Assembly (NCBI RefSeq): GCF_040939785.1
Contig: NZ_CP162553.1
Coordinates: 7,397,001 to 7,461,000, forward strand
Reading direction: 5' to 3'
Length of the DNA: 64,000 nt
From: Bradyrhizobium lupini
Lineage (GTDB): Bacteria > Pseudomonadota > Alphaproteobacteria > Rhizobiales > Xanthobacteraceae
The notes below the pieces were generated by a model. It did no database searches. It saw only the letters and a list, made by a program, of their open reading frames with translations, and had not been told where the DNA came from. Below are positions 1 through 8,272 of this stretch, in pieces. The translations under genes and the position numbers were made by a program. How positions within the stretch are numbered: position 1 is the stretch's first letter; each line of letters begins with the position of its first letter.

Positions 1-2
1 GC

Positions 3-440
3 GAGGTCGATTTCGAGCGCGTCGCGATCGTCGCCGATGGCTGGGGCTCTTCCTTCGTGGCGCGCGCGGTGCTGCAGGAGCCGCGGCTTGCCGCCGCCGT
101 CTGCGATGGCGGCCTGTGGGACCTGCACGAGCGGGCCTTCTTTGCCAGCCGATTCGCGATGAGCGACGTCAGCATCGTTCCGGTGCCGCATGCTCCGCTG
201 ATGGCCTCCAGCGCCGACTGTCCGGTGCTGATCACGCTCGGCGAGGACGGCTGGCTCAAGGCCGATCGGGCGCGTCAGATCGTCCAGACCTCCCGGCTCG
301 GCAGTTCGGATGTCATGTTGAAGGTGTTCACCGCGGCCGAAACTGGCGCGGCGCAGGCCCATGCGGACAATCCGAGCCTTGCCAATGAATACATCTTCGA
401 TTGGCTGGAATCGCGGCTCGGCGCCGCGGGGCGCATCTGA
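3..440 (+). CDS. alpha/beta-hydrolase family protein, C-terminal part (5' end outside window)
   Basis: The reading frame is open from the window edge (first full codon at base 3) and ends at a TGA at 438-440, so only about the last 145 residues are present. A nucleophile-elbow-like segment VADGWGSS lies about residues 10-17 of the fragment, and a late His sits in AQAHADNPS about 25 residues before the end, where the catalytic His of FrsA/prolyl-oligopeptidase-like hydrolases falls. The elbow reads G-W-G-S-S rather than G-x-S-x-G, so the usual nucleophile position may be Gly. The substrate cannot be told. A GTG at 57 is an internal codon, not the start. The gene converges on the MarR gene that follows. 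Confidence 0.7.
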   Translation, partial: EVDFERVAIVADGWGSSFVARAVLQEPRLAAAVCDGGLWDLHERAFFASRFAMSDVSIVPVPHAPLMASSADCPVLITLGEDGWLKADRARQIVQTSRLGSSDVMLKVFTAAETGAAQAHADNPSLANEYIFDWLESRLGAAGRI

Positions 441-1009
441 GGACGTCGCCTCAGAAGTCGAGGGTCAGGCGGACGCAGGCCTTTTTCGAGACGGGTCTTC
501 AACATCGCGAGCTTGGTGGTGAATTCCGTCAGCTCTTTCTCGTCGAACTCCTGGAAGACGAATTCCTTGATCGTCTTGTACTGCTCGTTGAGGCTCGCCA
601 GGTGCTTTTGCGTCTTCTCGGTCAGTGATAGTCGGACCACCCTTGCGTCGGTTGGCGAGGGGCGGCGGCGCAACAGGCCCTTCTTCTCGAGCAGCTTGGA
701 CTGGGTGGTGACGAACGACGGATCGACGTGGAGCAGTTTCGAGACGACGTTGACCGGAATGCCGTCGTCCTTGTCGAGGTCGGAGATCGCCATCAGGATC
801 AGCCATTGCGGGCCGCTGATGCCGAGCGTTCTCGCCCAGAACTGACGCAGCTCCTCCAGATACATGTTGATCGACGATATCTCCCAGGTGAAGCGCCTGA
901 TGATATCCAGATTGCCGATGGTGCGGAGGCGCGCCCCTTCTTTCCTCGTCGCTGACACAGCGTCACTCCCGTGATCTGATTTGTATGCGGCCGGTGTCGT
1001 GCAAGCCAT
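275..1009 (-). CDS. MarR-family transcriptional regulator, probable frameshift at the C-terminus
   Basis: Winged-helix regulator of the MarR type: a dimerisation helix, then the wHTH segment (GIPVNVVSKLLHVDPSFVTTQ) and the wing (RRRPSPTDARVVRLSLT), then a C-terminal helix. I start it at the ATG at 1009; a TTG 27 bases upstream would add nine residues. As read it ends only at 275, inside the 3' end of the convergent hydrolase gene, with an Arg/Pro-rich tail unlike the family. Removing one G near 478-480 gives the ending KACVRLTLDF and a stop at 451-453, 11 bases beyond the hydrolase stop, with no overlap. I think that is the true end. The ligand and targets are unknown. Confidence 0.8.
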   Translation of the reverse strand: MACTTPAAYKSDHGSDAVSATRKEGARLRTIGNLDIIRRFTWEISSINMYLEELRQFWARTLGISGPQWLILMAISDLDKDDGIPVNVVSKLLHVDPSFVTTQSKLLEKKGLLRRRPSPTDARVVRLSLTEKTQKHLASLNEQYKTIKEFVFQEFDEKELTEFTTKLAMLKTRLEKGLRPPDPRLLRRRPQMRPAAPSRDSSQSKMYSLARLGLSAWACAAPVSAAVNTFNMTSELPSREVWTI

Positions 1010-1364
1010 AGTCCACGCAAGCCTGCTCTGACGCAAGTGCAGAGCAGGGTAATTTTGTCAGTAAAACTACAAAGATGATCAGCTCACGGAATCGGTTCGC
1101 AATGGTGTTGCGAACGGGGCACAGGTTTAGCAAAACCAACAAAGCTGACTAAATAAGGTATTTTGATTACCGAAAGGCGCAGGCATATTGCTTCGTGGCG
1201 GTGGGGGGTACTCGATCGTCCCGTTGCAGGTGGTTTGCTCACGTCCCTCGCGTCGAAAGAGGGTGTGTCCGAAGCGCAAAGCGGCCGAGCGGATTTCAAA
1301 GACGGGGATCTTGGGGGGCCTCACGGTCCGGTCTTCGTAAAATGAGCAACTTGGAGGTTTTAAT
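1010..1364. other. intergenic region upstream of the porin, no gene seen
   Basis: This 355-base gap separates the divergent MarR and porin starts. I see no coding region on either strand. It is locally AT-richer than the neighbours around 1050-1175 and must hold the porin promoter and a long leader. A strong ribosome binding site GGAGG lies at 1352-1356, eight bases before the porin ATG. I could not pick out convincing -35/-10 boxes. Confidence 0.5.
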
Positions 1365-2921
1365 ATGAAAGTGGTGAAGAGCCTTTTGCTCGGCACTGCG
1401 GCGGGTCTGATCGCCATCGGTGGAGCTCAGGCGGCTGATCTTCCGGTCAAGGCCAAGGCGGTCGAGTATGTGAAGGTCTGCTCGCTCTACGGCGCGGGTT
1501 TCTATTACATCCCGGGCAGCGACACCTGCATCAAGCTGGGCGGCTATCTGCGTGCCGAAGTGGCGCTCAATGCCGGCGGCAATTACAGCGCCCAGTACAA
1601 CAACGTCTTCGCGGCCAACAACCGCCTGACCAACTATTACTCGATGCGCGCTCGTGAAGATCTCAACATCGACACCCGCACCGCAACCGAGTACGGCGTG
1701 GTCCGCACCTATTTCGATGCGGTCTTCACCTGGACGACCGGCAACTATGTCGGCGCCGGTTCGGGAACGGGTGCGACCCAGTACAGCGGTACGCTCGGCC
1801 TCAACGCCGCAGGCACGAGCCTGATCGGCTCCAGCGGCGGCGCCGTCAACGGCACCGACGGCACGATCTCGGGCGGCGCGCTCGGCGTCTACTACGCCTT
1901 CATCCAGTTCGCCGGCTTCACCATGGGTAAGGCCGTGTCGCAGTTCGACGCGCCCTGGATCAACTATCCCGGCAACAACTTCGACCAGCTCGTCGGCGGC
2001 AGCGGCACCACCAACGGTGTTGCCCAGTTCACCTACACTGCCGATCTCGGCCAGGGCGTGACGGCGATCGTCTCGGCCCAGGACCAGACGCAGGTGTTCC
2101 AGACCGCGCTCTGGAATACGGCCGGCATGTCCACCGCCGGCGTCCTCGGCGGTGCCTACGGCTCCAACGATCTCGGCGGCACCCGCTCCCCCGATCTCGT
2201 CGGCACGCTCCGCGTCGACCAGGCCTGGGGCCTGTTCCAGGCCTCGGTCGCTGCGCACGACAACCACGTCGGCTATTACGGCGCGAGCGAAGTTACCGGT
2301 CATCCTGAAGACAAGTGGGGCTGGGCCGTCCAGCTGGCGCTGTCGATCAAGAACATCCCGACCGGTGCAGGCGACGTGATCAACATCTCGGGCGTCTACA
2401 CCGACGGCGCGAGCCGCTACAACTTCCAGGAGCTGGCAGCGACCAGCTACTCGATGTTCGGCGGTTCGGGCGGCGCGTATCAGAGCATCGGCTTCGCCGG
2501 CGTGTCTGACGCGGTGTTCGCACCCGGCAGCGGCCTCGAGCTGACCAAGACCTACGGCTTCCGTGGTGCCTACACTCACAACTGGAGCCCGTACTGGAAT
2601 TCGGCGCTTTATGGTGCGTGGGCTGCCGTCAACTACAGCGGCACCGCCAAGGGCATGATCTGCGGCAGCGCCGCGTTCGCGACCCTGACCGGCACCTGCA
2701 ACCCGGACTTCAACATCGGCCAGATCGGTGTCATCACCCGCTGGACCCCGATCAAGAACCTGACCTTCTCGGCTGACTTCACCTACAGCCATCTTGACCA
2801 GAAGTACTCGGGCGTGATCACGACGCCGGCGCTCACCAGCGTTGCCAAGCCCGCGGCGACCTATGAGCTAAAGGACCAGGACACCTACAGCCTGTTGGTT
2901 CGCGCCCAGCGCAACTGGTAA
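1365..2921 (+). CDS. outer-membrane porin (Porin_2 family)
   Basis: General diffusion porin of the rhizobial Porin_2 family, expected as a beta-barrel trimer in the outer membrane. Residues 1-23 form a signal peptide ending AQA, followed by ADLPVKAK, the usual mature start in Bradyrhizobium. Two Cys (about 39 and 55) flank the GAGFYYIPGSDTC segment conserved in this family. The body is rich in Gly, Ser, Thr and aromatic residues in alternating pattern, and the protein ends in Asn-Trp, an aromatic C-terminus typical of BAM substrates. At 518 residues it is normal for the family. GGAGG precedes the ATG and a strong terminator follows at 2973-3003, so it is a single-gene transcript. Confidence 0.93.
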   Translation: MKVVKSLLLGTAAGLIAIGGAQAADLPVKAKAVEYVKVCSLYGAGFYYIPGSDTCIKLGGYLRAEVALNAGGNYSAQYNNVFAANNRLTNYYSMRAREDLNIDTRTATEYGVVRTYFDAVFTWTTGNYVGAGSGTGATQYSGTLGLNAAGTSLIGSSGGAVNGTDGTISGGALGVYYAFIQFAGFTMGKAVSQFDAPWINYPGNNFDQLVGGSGTTNGVAQFTYTADLGQGVTAIVSAQDQTQVFQTALWNTAGMSTAGVLGGAYGSNDLGGTRSPDLVGTLRVDQAWGLFQASVAAHDNHVGYYGASEVTGHPEDKWGWAVQLALSIKNIPTGAGDVINISGVYTDGASRYNFQELAATSYSMFGGSGGAYQSIGFAGVSDAVFAPGSGLELTKTYGFRGAYTHNWSPYWNSALYGAWAAVNYSGTAKGMICGSAAFATLTGTCNPDFNIGQIGVITRWTPIKNLTFSADFTYSHLDQKYSGVITTPALTSVAKPAATYELKDQDTYSLLVRAQRNW

Positions 2922-2972
2922 GCCTTGGTCCTCGGACTTGGGTCTTCACACCTGGGTCTTCGGATAGAACGC

Positions 2973-3003
2973 AGCCCCGGCGGGACACCGCCGGGGCTTT
3001 TTT
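2973..3003 (+). terminator. rho-independent terminator of the porin gene
   Basis: Perfect 11-bp GC-rich stem (2973-2983 with 2988-2998), loop GACA, followed by a run of six T. It lies 51 bases after the porin stop. Confidence 0.92.
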
Positions 3004-3183
3004 ACTGAGATGAGCTTTTTTTACGAAGATGGCCTTCGGAAAATCCGGCGGCACGTGCGGGCGGCGAAGACGAGCCATGCGAATCGATGGGCCCAAATTT
3101 ATTTACTTACCTGAGCTACTAAGCTATATTACTTCCAGCCGATGACGAAAGTTGCGGCTCTGACTTGATGCTAAACCTCCAGA

Positions 3184-3214
3184 AACCTCCGGCAATGCCC
3201 TGCCGGAGGTTTTT
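3184..3214. terminator. bidirectional terminator-like hairpin after gcrA
   Basis: Perfect 11-bp stem (3184-3194 with 3201-3211), loop of six, T5 on the plus strand and an A/T flank on the minus strand. It lies 43 bases beyond the gcrA stop and probably ends gcrA transcription, though its better T run is on the plus strand. Confidence 0.7.
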
Positions 3215-3256
3215 CGTTTTGGGCATGGCTCCAGGACTCGCCTCCAGGACTTGGCT

Positions 3257-3736
3257 CTAGCCGCGCATGACGCGCGCGCGGGAATTCGGCCGGTAGGCGA
3301 GGCGGCTGTGGCCGGCGCAATAGGACTGGCCGTCGGGTGCGGAGTTGCCGCAGAAGCAGAAATCGTCGGCGCCAGGTGTCGAGATCGGCCAGCGGCAGCG
3401 GTTCTCGGCAAGCTCGAGTAGCGAGCAGCGATTGGCGTCGTCGATCGGACCGGTGACCATCGGCGCACCGGTCTCGCCGTAGATCGTGGCGAGCATCTCA
3501 TATTGCAGCCGCGGCACGGTCCGCGGCGCGCGCGCCGGCGCCAGGCCCCTGTCGTGAACCTTGCGATCGTCGATGGTTCGGCCGCGCGTGAGATTGAGGC
3601 GAGACAGCTTGCCGATCACGGCGTTGCGGCTGACGCCAATGTCGGCGGCGATCTCGCGGCAGGAGAGCCCGGCCTCGAAATGCTGCCTCAGAAGTTCGAT
3701 GCGTTCGTCGGTCCAGGTGGGTGAGAGAACAGGCAT
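3257..3736 (-). CDS. gcrA: GcrA cell-cycle regulator
   Basis: GcrA is the alphaproteobacterial co-activator that binds sigma-70 RNA polymerase and CcrM-methylated GANTC promoters to drive S-phase and division genes. The N-terminal helix-turn-helix begins TWTDERIELLRQHF (about residues 7-20) and contains GVSRNAVIGKLSRL, the family hallmark. The C-terminal sigma-binding part has CRWPI, FCFCG and a YCAGHSRLAY motif, all characteristic. I start at the ATG at 3736, giving 159 residues; an in-frame ATG at 3823 would add 29 untypical residues and overlap the upstream small gene. A GAATC (GANTC) methylation site lies at 3828-3832, just upstream. Confidence 0.93.
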   Translation of the reverse strand: MPVLSPTWTDERIELLRQHFEAGLSCREIAADIGVSRNAVIGKLSRLNLTRGRTIDDRKVHDRGLAPARAPRTVPRLQYEMLATIYGETGAPMVTGPIDDANRCSLLELAENRCRWPISTPGADDFCFCGNSAPDGQSYCAGHSRLAYRPNSRARVMRG

Positions 3737-3809
3737 GTGTAACGGTCCCAGGTTGCAGATGTCGGCCATCCGCCTCTCGAGATCCGTCCGCCTCACGTTC
3801 GGCGCGCGC

Positions 3810-4007
3810 TCACGTCCTGCCATTGTCGCGAATCGACAAAAGCCCGTCCTTGATGGCGAGACGGATGCCTTCCTCGATCAAGGTACGTGCGACGCCGGGA
3901 ACGCTGGTGCCGTGGGTGCCCTGTCTCACCAGCTTCTCCAGATAGGTGATGGTCGAGAGCGCCAAGGTTACGGGAATGCGGTCAGTCTCGGCTTTTTCGG
4001 TGGCCAT
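3810..4007 (-). CDS. small ribbon-helix-helix-like protein of unknown function
   Basis: A 65-residue protein: a basic/acidic start, a short strand IPVTLAL, then two helices (YLEKLVRQG and VARTLIEEGIRLAIKDG). The pattern strand-helix-helix with GIR near the end resembles CopG/Arc-type ribbon-helix-helix DNA-binding proteins, but I do not recognise a named family. It lies directly upstream of gcrA on the same strand, so the two may be cotranscribed. Function is not claimed beyond possible DNA binding. Confidence 0.65.
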   Translation of the reverse strand: MATEKAETDRIPVTLALSTITYLEKLVRQGTHGTSVPGVARTLIEEGIRLAIKDGLLSIRDNGRT

Positions 4008-4207
4008 GGCCGAACGCTAGCCTCTTACTCGGGTACATAAAAGTTACGATTAAGACTCTATTTAGGTTTGGAGGCAGAAGTCAAATGCAGGCTGCGGCGC
4101 CTGGTCAGCCCGTTGGAATCGCGAGGGAAATTTAGGCATGACAAGGCACGCCGCGCGGCAGGCCGGCGGCGGCGTGGCTTCGACCGGTCAGGAGTGGGCC
4201 GGTCGGC

Positions 4208-5149
4208 TCAGCCGTGCACGATCGTCTTTTCGATCATGCAATGGATGCCCTTGGAGCCGTTGACGGTCTGGGTCACCCGCAGATCGGCCGCCAGGCTGCA
4301 CAGCGTATAGGCGTCCTCGCGCGACAAATTGCGCCTCTCGCCGAGCAGCACGATCATGTCGCGCAGTGCCCGCACCACGCACTGGTCCAGATCGGGGTCC
4401 ATCGCCATGGTCATGTAATGCGTCGCCGTCTCGCCGCGGGGATAATCGAGCCTGAGGTCCTTGCGCAGCGTCAGGCGAAAGCGGCCCTGGAGTGCTGTCT
4501 CGATCGCGGTGACGCAAACCTCGCCGTCGCCCTGCACGCCATGGCCGTCGCCGCAGGAGAACAGCGCGCCCGGGACGAACACCGGTAGGTACAACGTCGC
4601 GCCGGCGCCAAGCTCCTTGTTGTCGAGATTGCCACCCATGGCGCGAGGAACGAGTGAGGAAATGCGGCCCCAGGCCGGCGGCGGCGAAACGCCCATCACG
4701 CCGAAGAACGGCTTGAGCGGCAGGTCCAGCCCCCACGGCATGCGGGCGACCATCCGGGAACGGTCGAGCGGGATGTTCAGAATGCGCGTCTCGTGGAAAT
4801 CGTCGGGCAGGGTGCCGGACAGCGGCTTGATCATGTTCCAGCCCCAATCCTGCCGGAGCTGGACGTCGAGGATCTCGACCGCGAGCACGTCGCCGGGCTC
4901 GGCGCGCTCCACCGCGATCGGGCCGGTGAGGATGTGGCCGGGCAGCATGCGCTCGTTCTTGGCATGAACCTCGTGCATCTCGGGCGGAATGTGAAATTTG
5001 CTGCGGTCGGGCAGCATGTCCGGACCGCCGCTGATGGTGTCGACCGTGACCTCGTCACCGCTCGCGATGGTGAGGACGGGCTTGAGCGCAGCCTCGAAGA
5101 AGCCCCAATGACAGGTCTCGGGGCTGGAATGCAGGTGGTGATGGGTCAT
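4208..5149 (-). CDS. acetamidase/formamidase family protein
   Basis: Cytoplasmic metal-dependent amide hydrolase of the FmdA/AmdA family, which releases ammonia from formamide, acetamide or similar short amides. The family marks are visible: a His-rich N-terminus (MTHHHLHSS), GDEVTVDTISGG, HILTGPIAVERAEPGDVLAVEI, and FSCGDGHGVQGDGEVC, the metal/active-site loop. At 313 residues it has the usual length. I start at the ATG at 5149, since the 19 residues upstream are not family-like. It stands alone; the real substrate may be another amide. Confidence 0.88.
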   Translation of the reverse strand: MTHHHLHSSPETCHWGFFEAALKPVLTIASGDEVTVDTISGGPDMLPDRSKFHIPPEMHEVHAKNERMLPGHILTGPIAVERAEPGDVLAVEILDVQLRQDWGWNMIKPLSGTLPDDFHETRILNIPLDRSRMVARMPWGLDLPLKPFFGVMGVSPPPAWGRISSLVPRAMGGNLDNKELGAGATLYLPVFVPGALFSCGDGHGVQGDGEVCVTAIETALQGRFRLTLRKDLRLDYPRGETATHYMTMAMDPDLDQCVVRALRDMIVLLGERRNLSREDAYTLCSLAADLRVTQTVNGSKGIHCMIEKTIVHG

Positions 5150-5174
5150 GTGGCGTCCGTCCGTTTCACAGGCC

Positions 5175-5242
5175 CGGGCTTGACCAGGCAATCGATCCTC
5201 TTCCAAGAAGCTTTCTGAAGATCGACGGGCGGGTCAAGCCCG
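5175..5242. repeat. imperfect inverted repeat, 23-base arms
   Basis: Arms 5175-5197 and 5220-5242 match in inverse orientation at the CGGGCTTGACC and TCGATC ends, differing in the middle. The CGGGCTTGACC half resembles the start of the larger repeats at 8141 and 11363. It fills the gap between divergent genes. Confidence 0.6.
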
Positions 5243-5313
5243 CGCGCAACGGGCACGATCATTCCAGCGAGGCTCCCCTGCTTTTTGTCCTGTCCAAGAC
5301 CCTCGGCGCAGCG

Positions 5314-6081
5314 GTGCTGCCGATCAACTTGATGATCGAGCTCGGAATCGTCTCGGTCGTCCTGATGGCGACGCGCTTTGCCGCCTTCGGCCGCAAGCTC
5401 GCCGCGGCCACGCTGATCCTGCTGGCGCTCGCCGCGTTTTCGCCGCTCGGCAACCTCTTGCTCTATCCGCTGGAGTCGCGTTTTCCGCCGTGGGATCCGT
5501 CGCGCGGTGCGCCCGATGGCATCATCGTGCTCGGCGGCTCGATCGACACCGATCTGTCGGCGGCGCACCGCACGCCGGTCGTCGCGCACGCGGCCGATCG
5601 CCTGTTTGCGCCGGCCGAGCTCGCGCGCCGCTATCCGAACACGCGCATTGTCTTCACCGGGGGCACCGCGAACCTGGTTTCGACGGACTCCCGGGAGGCC
5701 GACTACTCCGCGCCGATCCTGGAGAATCTGGGCATCGCGAAGCAGCGCCTGATCCTGGAGCGGGACTCCCGCAACACCTACGAGAATGCCATCTTCACCA
5801 AACAATTGGTGGCGCCGAAGGCGGGCGAACGCTGGCTCCTGGTCACGTCGGCCTTTCACATGCCGCGTTCGATGGGAATCTTTCGCAAGGCGGGATTCGA
5901 CGTCGAAGCCTATCCCGTGGACTGGCGAATGGGCGGGCGTGACGATCTCTTCTCTTTCACCAATGTCGGCACGGACGGGCTCGGCCGAACCGAGGTCGCC
6001 GTGCGCGAATGGATCGGGCTCGTCGCCTACCGCCTGATGGGCCGGACTGGCGAGTTGCTCCCGGGGCCGGCGAAGGACTAG
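5314..6081 (+). CDS. YdcF family (DUF218) membrane-anchored protein
   Basis: YdcF/ElyC/SanA-type envelope protein: two hydrophobic segments near the N-terminus (about residues 5-22 and 28-50), then a Rossmann-like DUF218 domain with GIIVLGGSIDT, IVFTGGTAN, ERDSRNTYENA and LVTSAFHMPRS, all family landmarks. Relatives act in cell-wall or envelope homeostasis; the exact reaction is not established. The GTG at 5314 is the first conventional start, but the in-frame codons just upstream encode FVLSKTLG, which looks like the family N-terminus, and a CTG at 5278 has GAGG five bases before it. The true start may therefore be 5278. Confidence 0.85.
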   Translation: MLPINLMIELGIVSVVLMATRFAAFGRKLAAATLILLALAAFSPLGNLLLYPLESRFPPWDPSRGAPDGIIVLGGSIDTDLSAAHRTPVVAHAADRLFAPAELARRYPNTRIVFTGGTANLVSTDSREADYSAPILENLGIAKQRLILERDSRNTYENAIFTKQLVAPKAGERWLLVTSAFHMPRSMGIFRKAGFDVEAYPVDWRMGGRDDLFSFTNVGTDGLGRTEVAVREWIGLVAYRLMGRTGELLPGPAKD

Positions 6082-6138
6082 AACCGTTCAAGAAGCAATA
6101 ACAGCACCGGCTCACGGTCGCCGGCCCCGGAGGACGCC

Positions 6139-6921
6139 ATGCAACAGCAGAGTGCAGACAGCATCGATCTTGCCGGCCTCGTCGCCGATCTCAACAGCCT
6201 GTTGCGGCTGAAGACCACGGTGATCGGCATGAAGCTGTTCGCGCGGACCGCGGACATGGAGGCAATCCCGAAAATCCGGCGGCCGAACGCGGTCCACACC
6301 ACCGACCAGATCGTCAGCATGGCGGCGCGTCTGGGCTGGACAGTGGGCATCACGGCCGACGATCTCGTCGGCGCGCAATGCCGCGCGGTGATCGGCCTTG
6401 CACCGCAGGACGAGAAATGGCTCGCCGGCGAAAACTATGTCGGGGTCTGGCACGGCACGGCCGAGGACGCACGCAAGCGCCAGGAGGCGCTGGATGTGGT
6501 TCCGTTCGGGCAATATCAGGCGCTCGCAGTCAGTCCGCTGGCGAGCGGCCGGCTCGATCCGCCGGACATCTGTCTCGTCTATGCGACCCCGGGGCAGATG
6601 ATCATCCTGATCAACGGGCTGCAATACACCGGCTACAAGAAGTTCGAATGGGGCGTGGTCGGCGAGACCGCTTGCGCCGATTCCTGGGGCAGGGCGCTCA
6701 AGAGCGGTGAGCCCAGCCTGTCCTTGCCATGCTACGCCGAACGGCGCTATGGCGGCGTGCCGGACGAGGAGATGCTGATGGCCCTGAAGCCGGAACATCT
6801 CGCCAAGGCGGTTGTGGGCATGAAGGCGCTGGCGAAGAACGGCCTGCGTTATCCGATCCCGCCCTATGGTATTCAAAGCGACGTCCGTGCCGGCATGGGC
6901 GTGAGCTACGCGAAGAAGTAA
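6139..6921 (+). CDS. DUF169 domain protein
   Basis: A 260-residue soluble protein matching the DUF169 family by its segments TTVIGMKLF, GAQCRAVIGL, PDICLVYATPGQMIILINGLQY and SLPCYAERRYGG with its single conserved Cys. The family has no settled biochemical role; members often lie next to redox or radical-SAM genes. Here it sits 14 bases before the reductase-like gene that follows and is probably cotranscribed with it. The start ATG at 6139 has a GGAGG-type site 9 bases upstream. Confidence 0.85.
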   Translation: MQQQSADSIDLAGLVADLNSLLRLKTTVIGMKLFARTADMEAIPKIRRPNAVHTTDQIVSMAARLGWTVGITADDLVGAQCRAVIGLAPQDEKWLAGENYVGVWHGTAEDARKRQEALDVVPFGQYQALAVSPLASGRLDPPDICLVYATPGQMIILINGLQYTGYKKFEWGVVGETACADSWGRALKSGEPSLSLPCYAERRYGGVPDEEMLMALKPEHLAKAVVGMKALAKNGLRYPIPPYGIQSDVRAGMGVSYAKK

Positions 6922-6935
6922 AGCAAAGGCGGATC

Positions 6936-8114
6936 ATGAGCTCTGCGAAATTCGACATCGTCGTTTATGGCGCGACCGGTTTTACCGGCCAGCTCGTCGC
7001 CGAATACCTGACCCAGCGTTACAAGAGCGACCACGCGCTCAAATGGGCGATGGCAGGCCGCAGCCTCGGCAAGCTGAAATCGGTCCGCGATGCGATCGGC
7101 GCGCCCGGGAATACGGCGTTGATTGTCGCGGATGCGTCGGATGCGGCTTCGCTGAAGGCGATGGCGGAGCAGACCATGTCGGTGATCACCACCGTCGGCC
7201 CGTATCAGCTCTACGGCGAGGAGTTGCTCGCGGCCTGCGTGGCCACGGGCACGGATTATTTCGATCTCTGCGGCGAGCCGATCTGGATGCGCCAGATGAT
7301 CGACAAGTACGAGGCGGCTGCAAAAGAGAGCGGCGCGCGGATCGTGTTGTCGTGCGGCTACGATTCCGTGCCGTTCGAGCTCGGTACATTCTTCGTCCAG
7401 GAAGAGGCTAAACGTGTCTTCGGCGCGCCGGCCCCGCGGGTGAAAGGGCGTGTGCGCGACATGCGGGGCACGCTCTCGGGCGGCACCGCCGCCAGCGCTA
7501 AGGCGACCTTCGATGCGGTGGCCAAGGATCTCAGCCTTGTCGCCATTCTCAACGATCATTTTGCGCTGACGCCCGGCTTCACCGGCCCGAAGCAGCCGAA
7601 AGGCAACAGGGCCGCCTTCGAGGAGGATCTGCAATCCTGGGCCGCGCCGTTCACGATGGCGCTGATCAACACGCGCAACGTTCACCGCTCCAACATGCTG
7701 ATGGGATTCCCCTACGGCCAGGACTTCGTCTACGACGAGATGGTCCTGACCGGTCCCGGCGAGAAGGGCGAGGCCAACGCCAAGCTCGTGATGGCTGCCA
7801 ATGCGGGCAAGACCGGCCCCGACGCACCGAAGCCGGGCGAGGGGCCGTCGAAGGAAGAGCGTGAAAACGGTCTGTTCGATCTGCTCTATGTCGCGATCGC
7901 ACCCGATGGCCGCATGGTTCGCGCCGGCGTCACCGGCGACCGCGATCCCGGCTACGGCTCGACCTCGAAGATGATCTCCGAATGCGCCATCTGCATGCTG
8001 CGGGACACGACTGACGTCGCAGCCGGCTTCTGGACCCCGGGCGCGGCGATGCAGCACAAGCTGATCAAGCGGCTGGTCGAGAATGCCGGGCTGACGTTCG
8101 CGGTGGAGAAGTAG
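6936..8114 (+). CDS. saccharopine dehydrogenase-like NAD(P)-binding oxidoreductase
   Basis: A 392-residue protein with an N-terminal Rossmann fold: VVYGATGFTGQL (about residues 9-20) is the dinucleotide-binding loop, followed by YFDLCGEPIW and VLSCGYDSVPFELG, typical of the saccharopine-dehydrogenase-like group that includes mycobacterial trans-acting enoyl reductases. A real saccharopine substrate is unlikely. The open frame extends upstream of 6936, but the ATG at 6936 has AAGGCGG in front and begins the conserved fold. It follows the DUF169 gene closely, suggesting a two-gene operon. The substrate is unknown, possibly an acyl or lipid enoyl group. Confidence 0.85.
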   Translation: MSSAKFDIVVYGATGFTGQLVAEYLTQRYKSDHALKWAMAGRSLGKLKSVRDAIGAPGNTALIVADASDAASLKAMAEQTMSVITTVGPYQLYGEELLAACVATGTDYFDLCGEPIWMRQMIDKYEAAAKESGARIVLSCGYDSVPFELGTFFVQEEAKRVFGAPAPRVKGRVRDMRGTLSGGTAASAKATFDAVAKDLSLVAILNDHFALTPGFTGPKQPKGNRAAFEEDLQSWAAPFTMALINTRNVHRSNMLMGFPYGQDFVYDEMVLTGPGEKGEANAKLVMAANAGKTGPDAPKPGEGPSKEERENGLFDLLYVAIAPDGRMVRAGVTGDRDPGYGSTSKMISECAICMLRDTTDVAAGFWTPGAAMQHKLIKRLVENAGLTFAVEK

Positions 8115-8140
8115 AGGCGGTCACTTGCCGCAATCACGGT

Positions 8141-8260
8141 GTCATCGTCCGGCTCGACCGGACGATCCAGTATTCCAGAGACGGCACCGATTGAATCGAG
8201 AGGCCGCGGCGTACTGGATGCCCGCCCCGGTGCGCAAGTGCGCACAAGGCGGGCATGACA
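8141..8260. repeat. dispersed palindromic intergenic repeat, family A, copy 1
   Basis: About 120 bases bounded by GTCAT and ATGAC, with an inner inverted repeat (TCGTCCGG..CCGGACGA), a GATCCAGTA..TACTGGATG pair and a TGCGCA..TGCGCA box. It is alignable along its whole length with 11363-11484. It lies between convergent genes. Confidence 0.8.
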
Positions 8261-8272
8261 GCGTTCGTGCCA

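Noticed and set aside
1084..1417. Short minus-strand frames upstream of the porin
   Set aside because: Proline/arginine-rich, overlap the porin start and have no start signal.
1296..2792. Open frame of about 500 codons antisense to the porin
   Set aside because: High-GC codon use in the porin keeps the opposite frame open; it has no family features and lacks a binding site, while the porin is certain.
4040..4207. A gene between the small RHH-like protein and the acetamidase
   Set aside because: Short plus-strand frame near 4068 lacks a binding site and overlaps the acetamidase 3' end.
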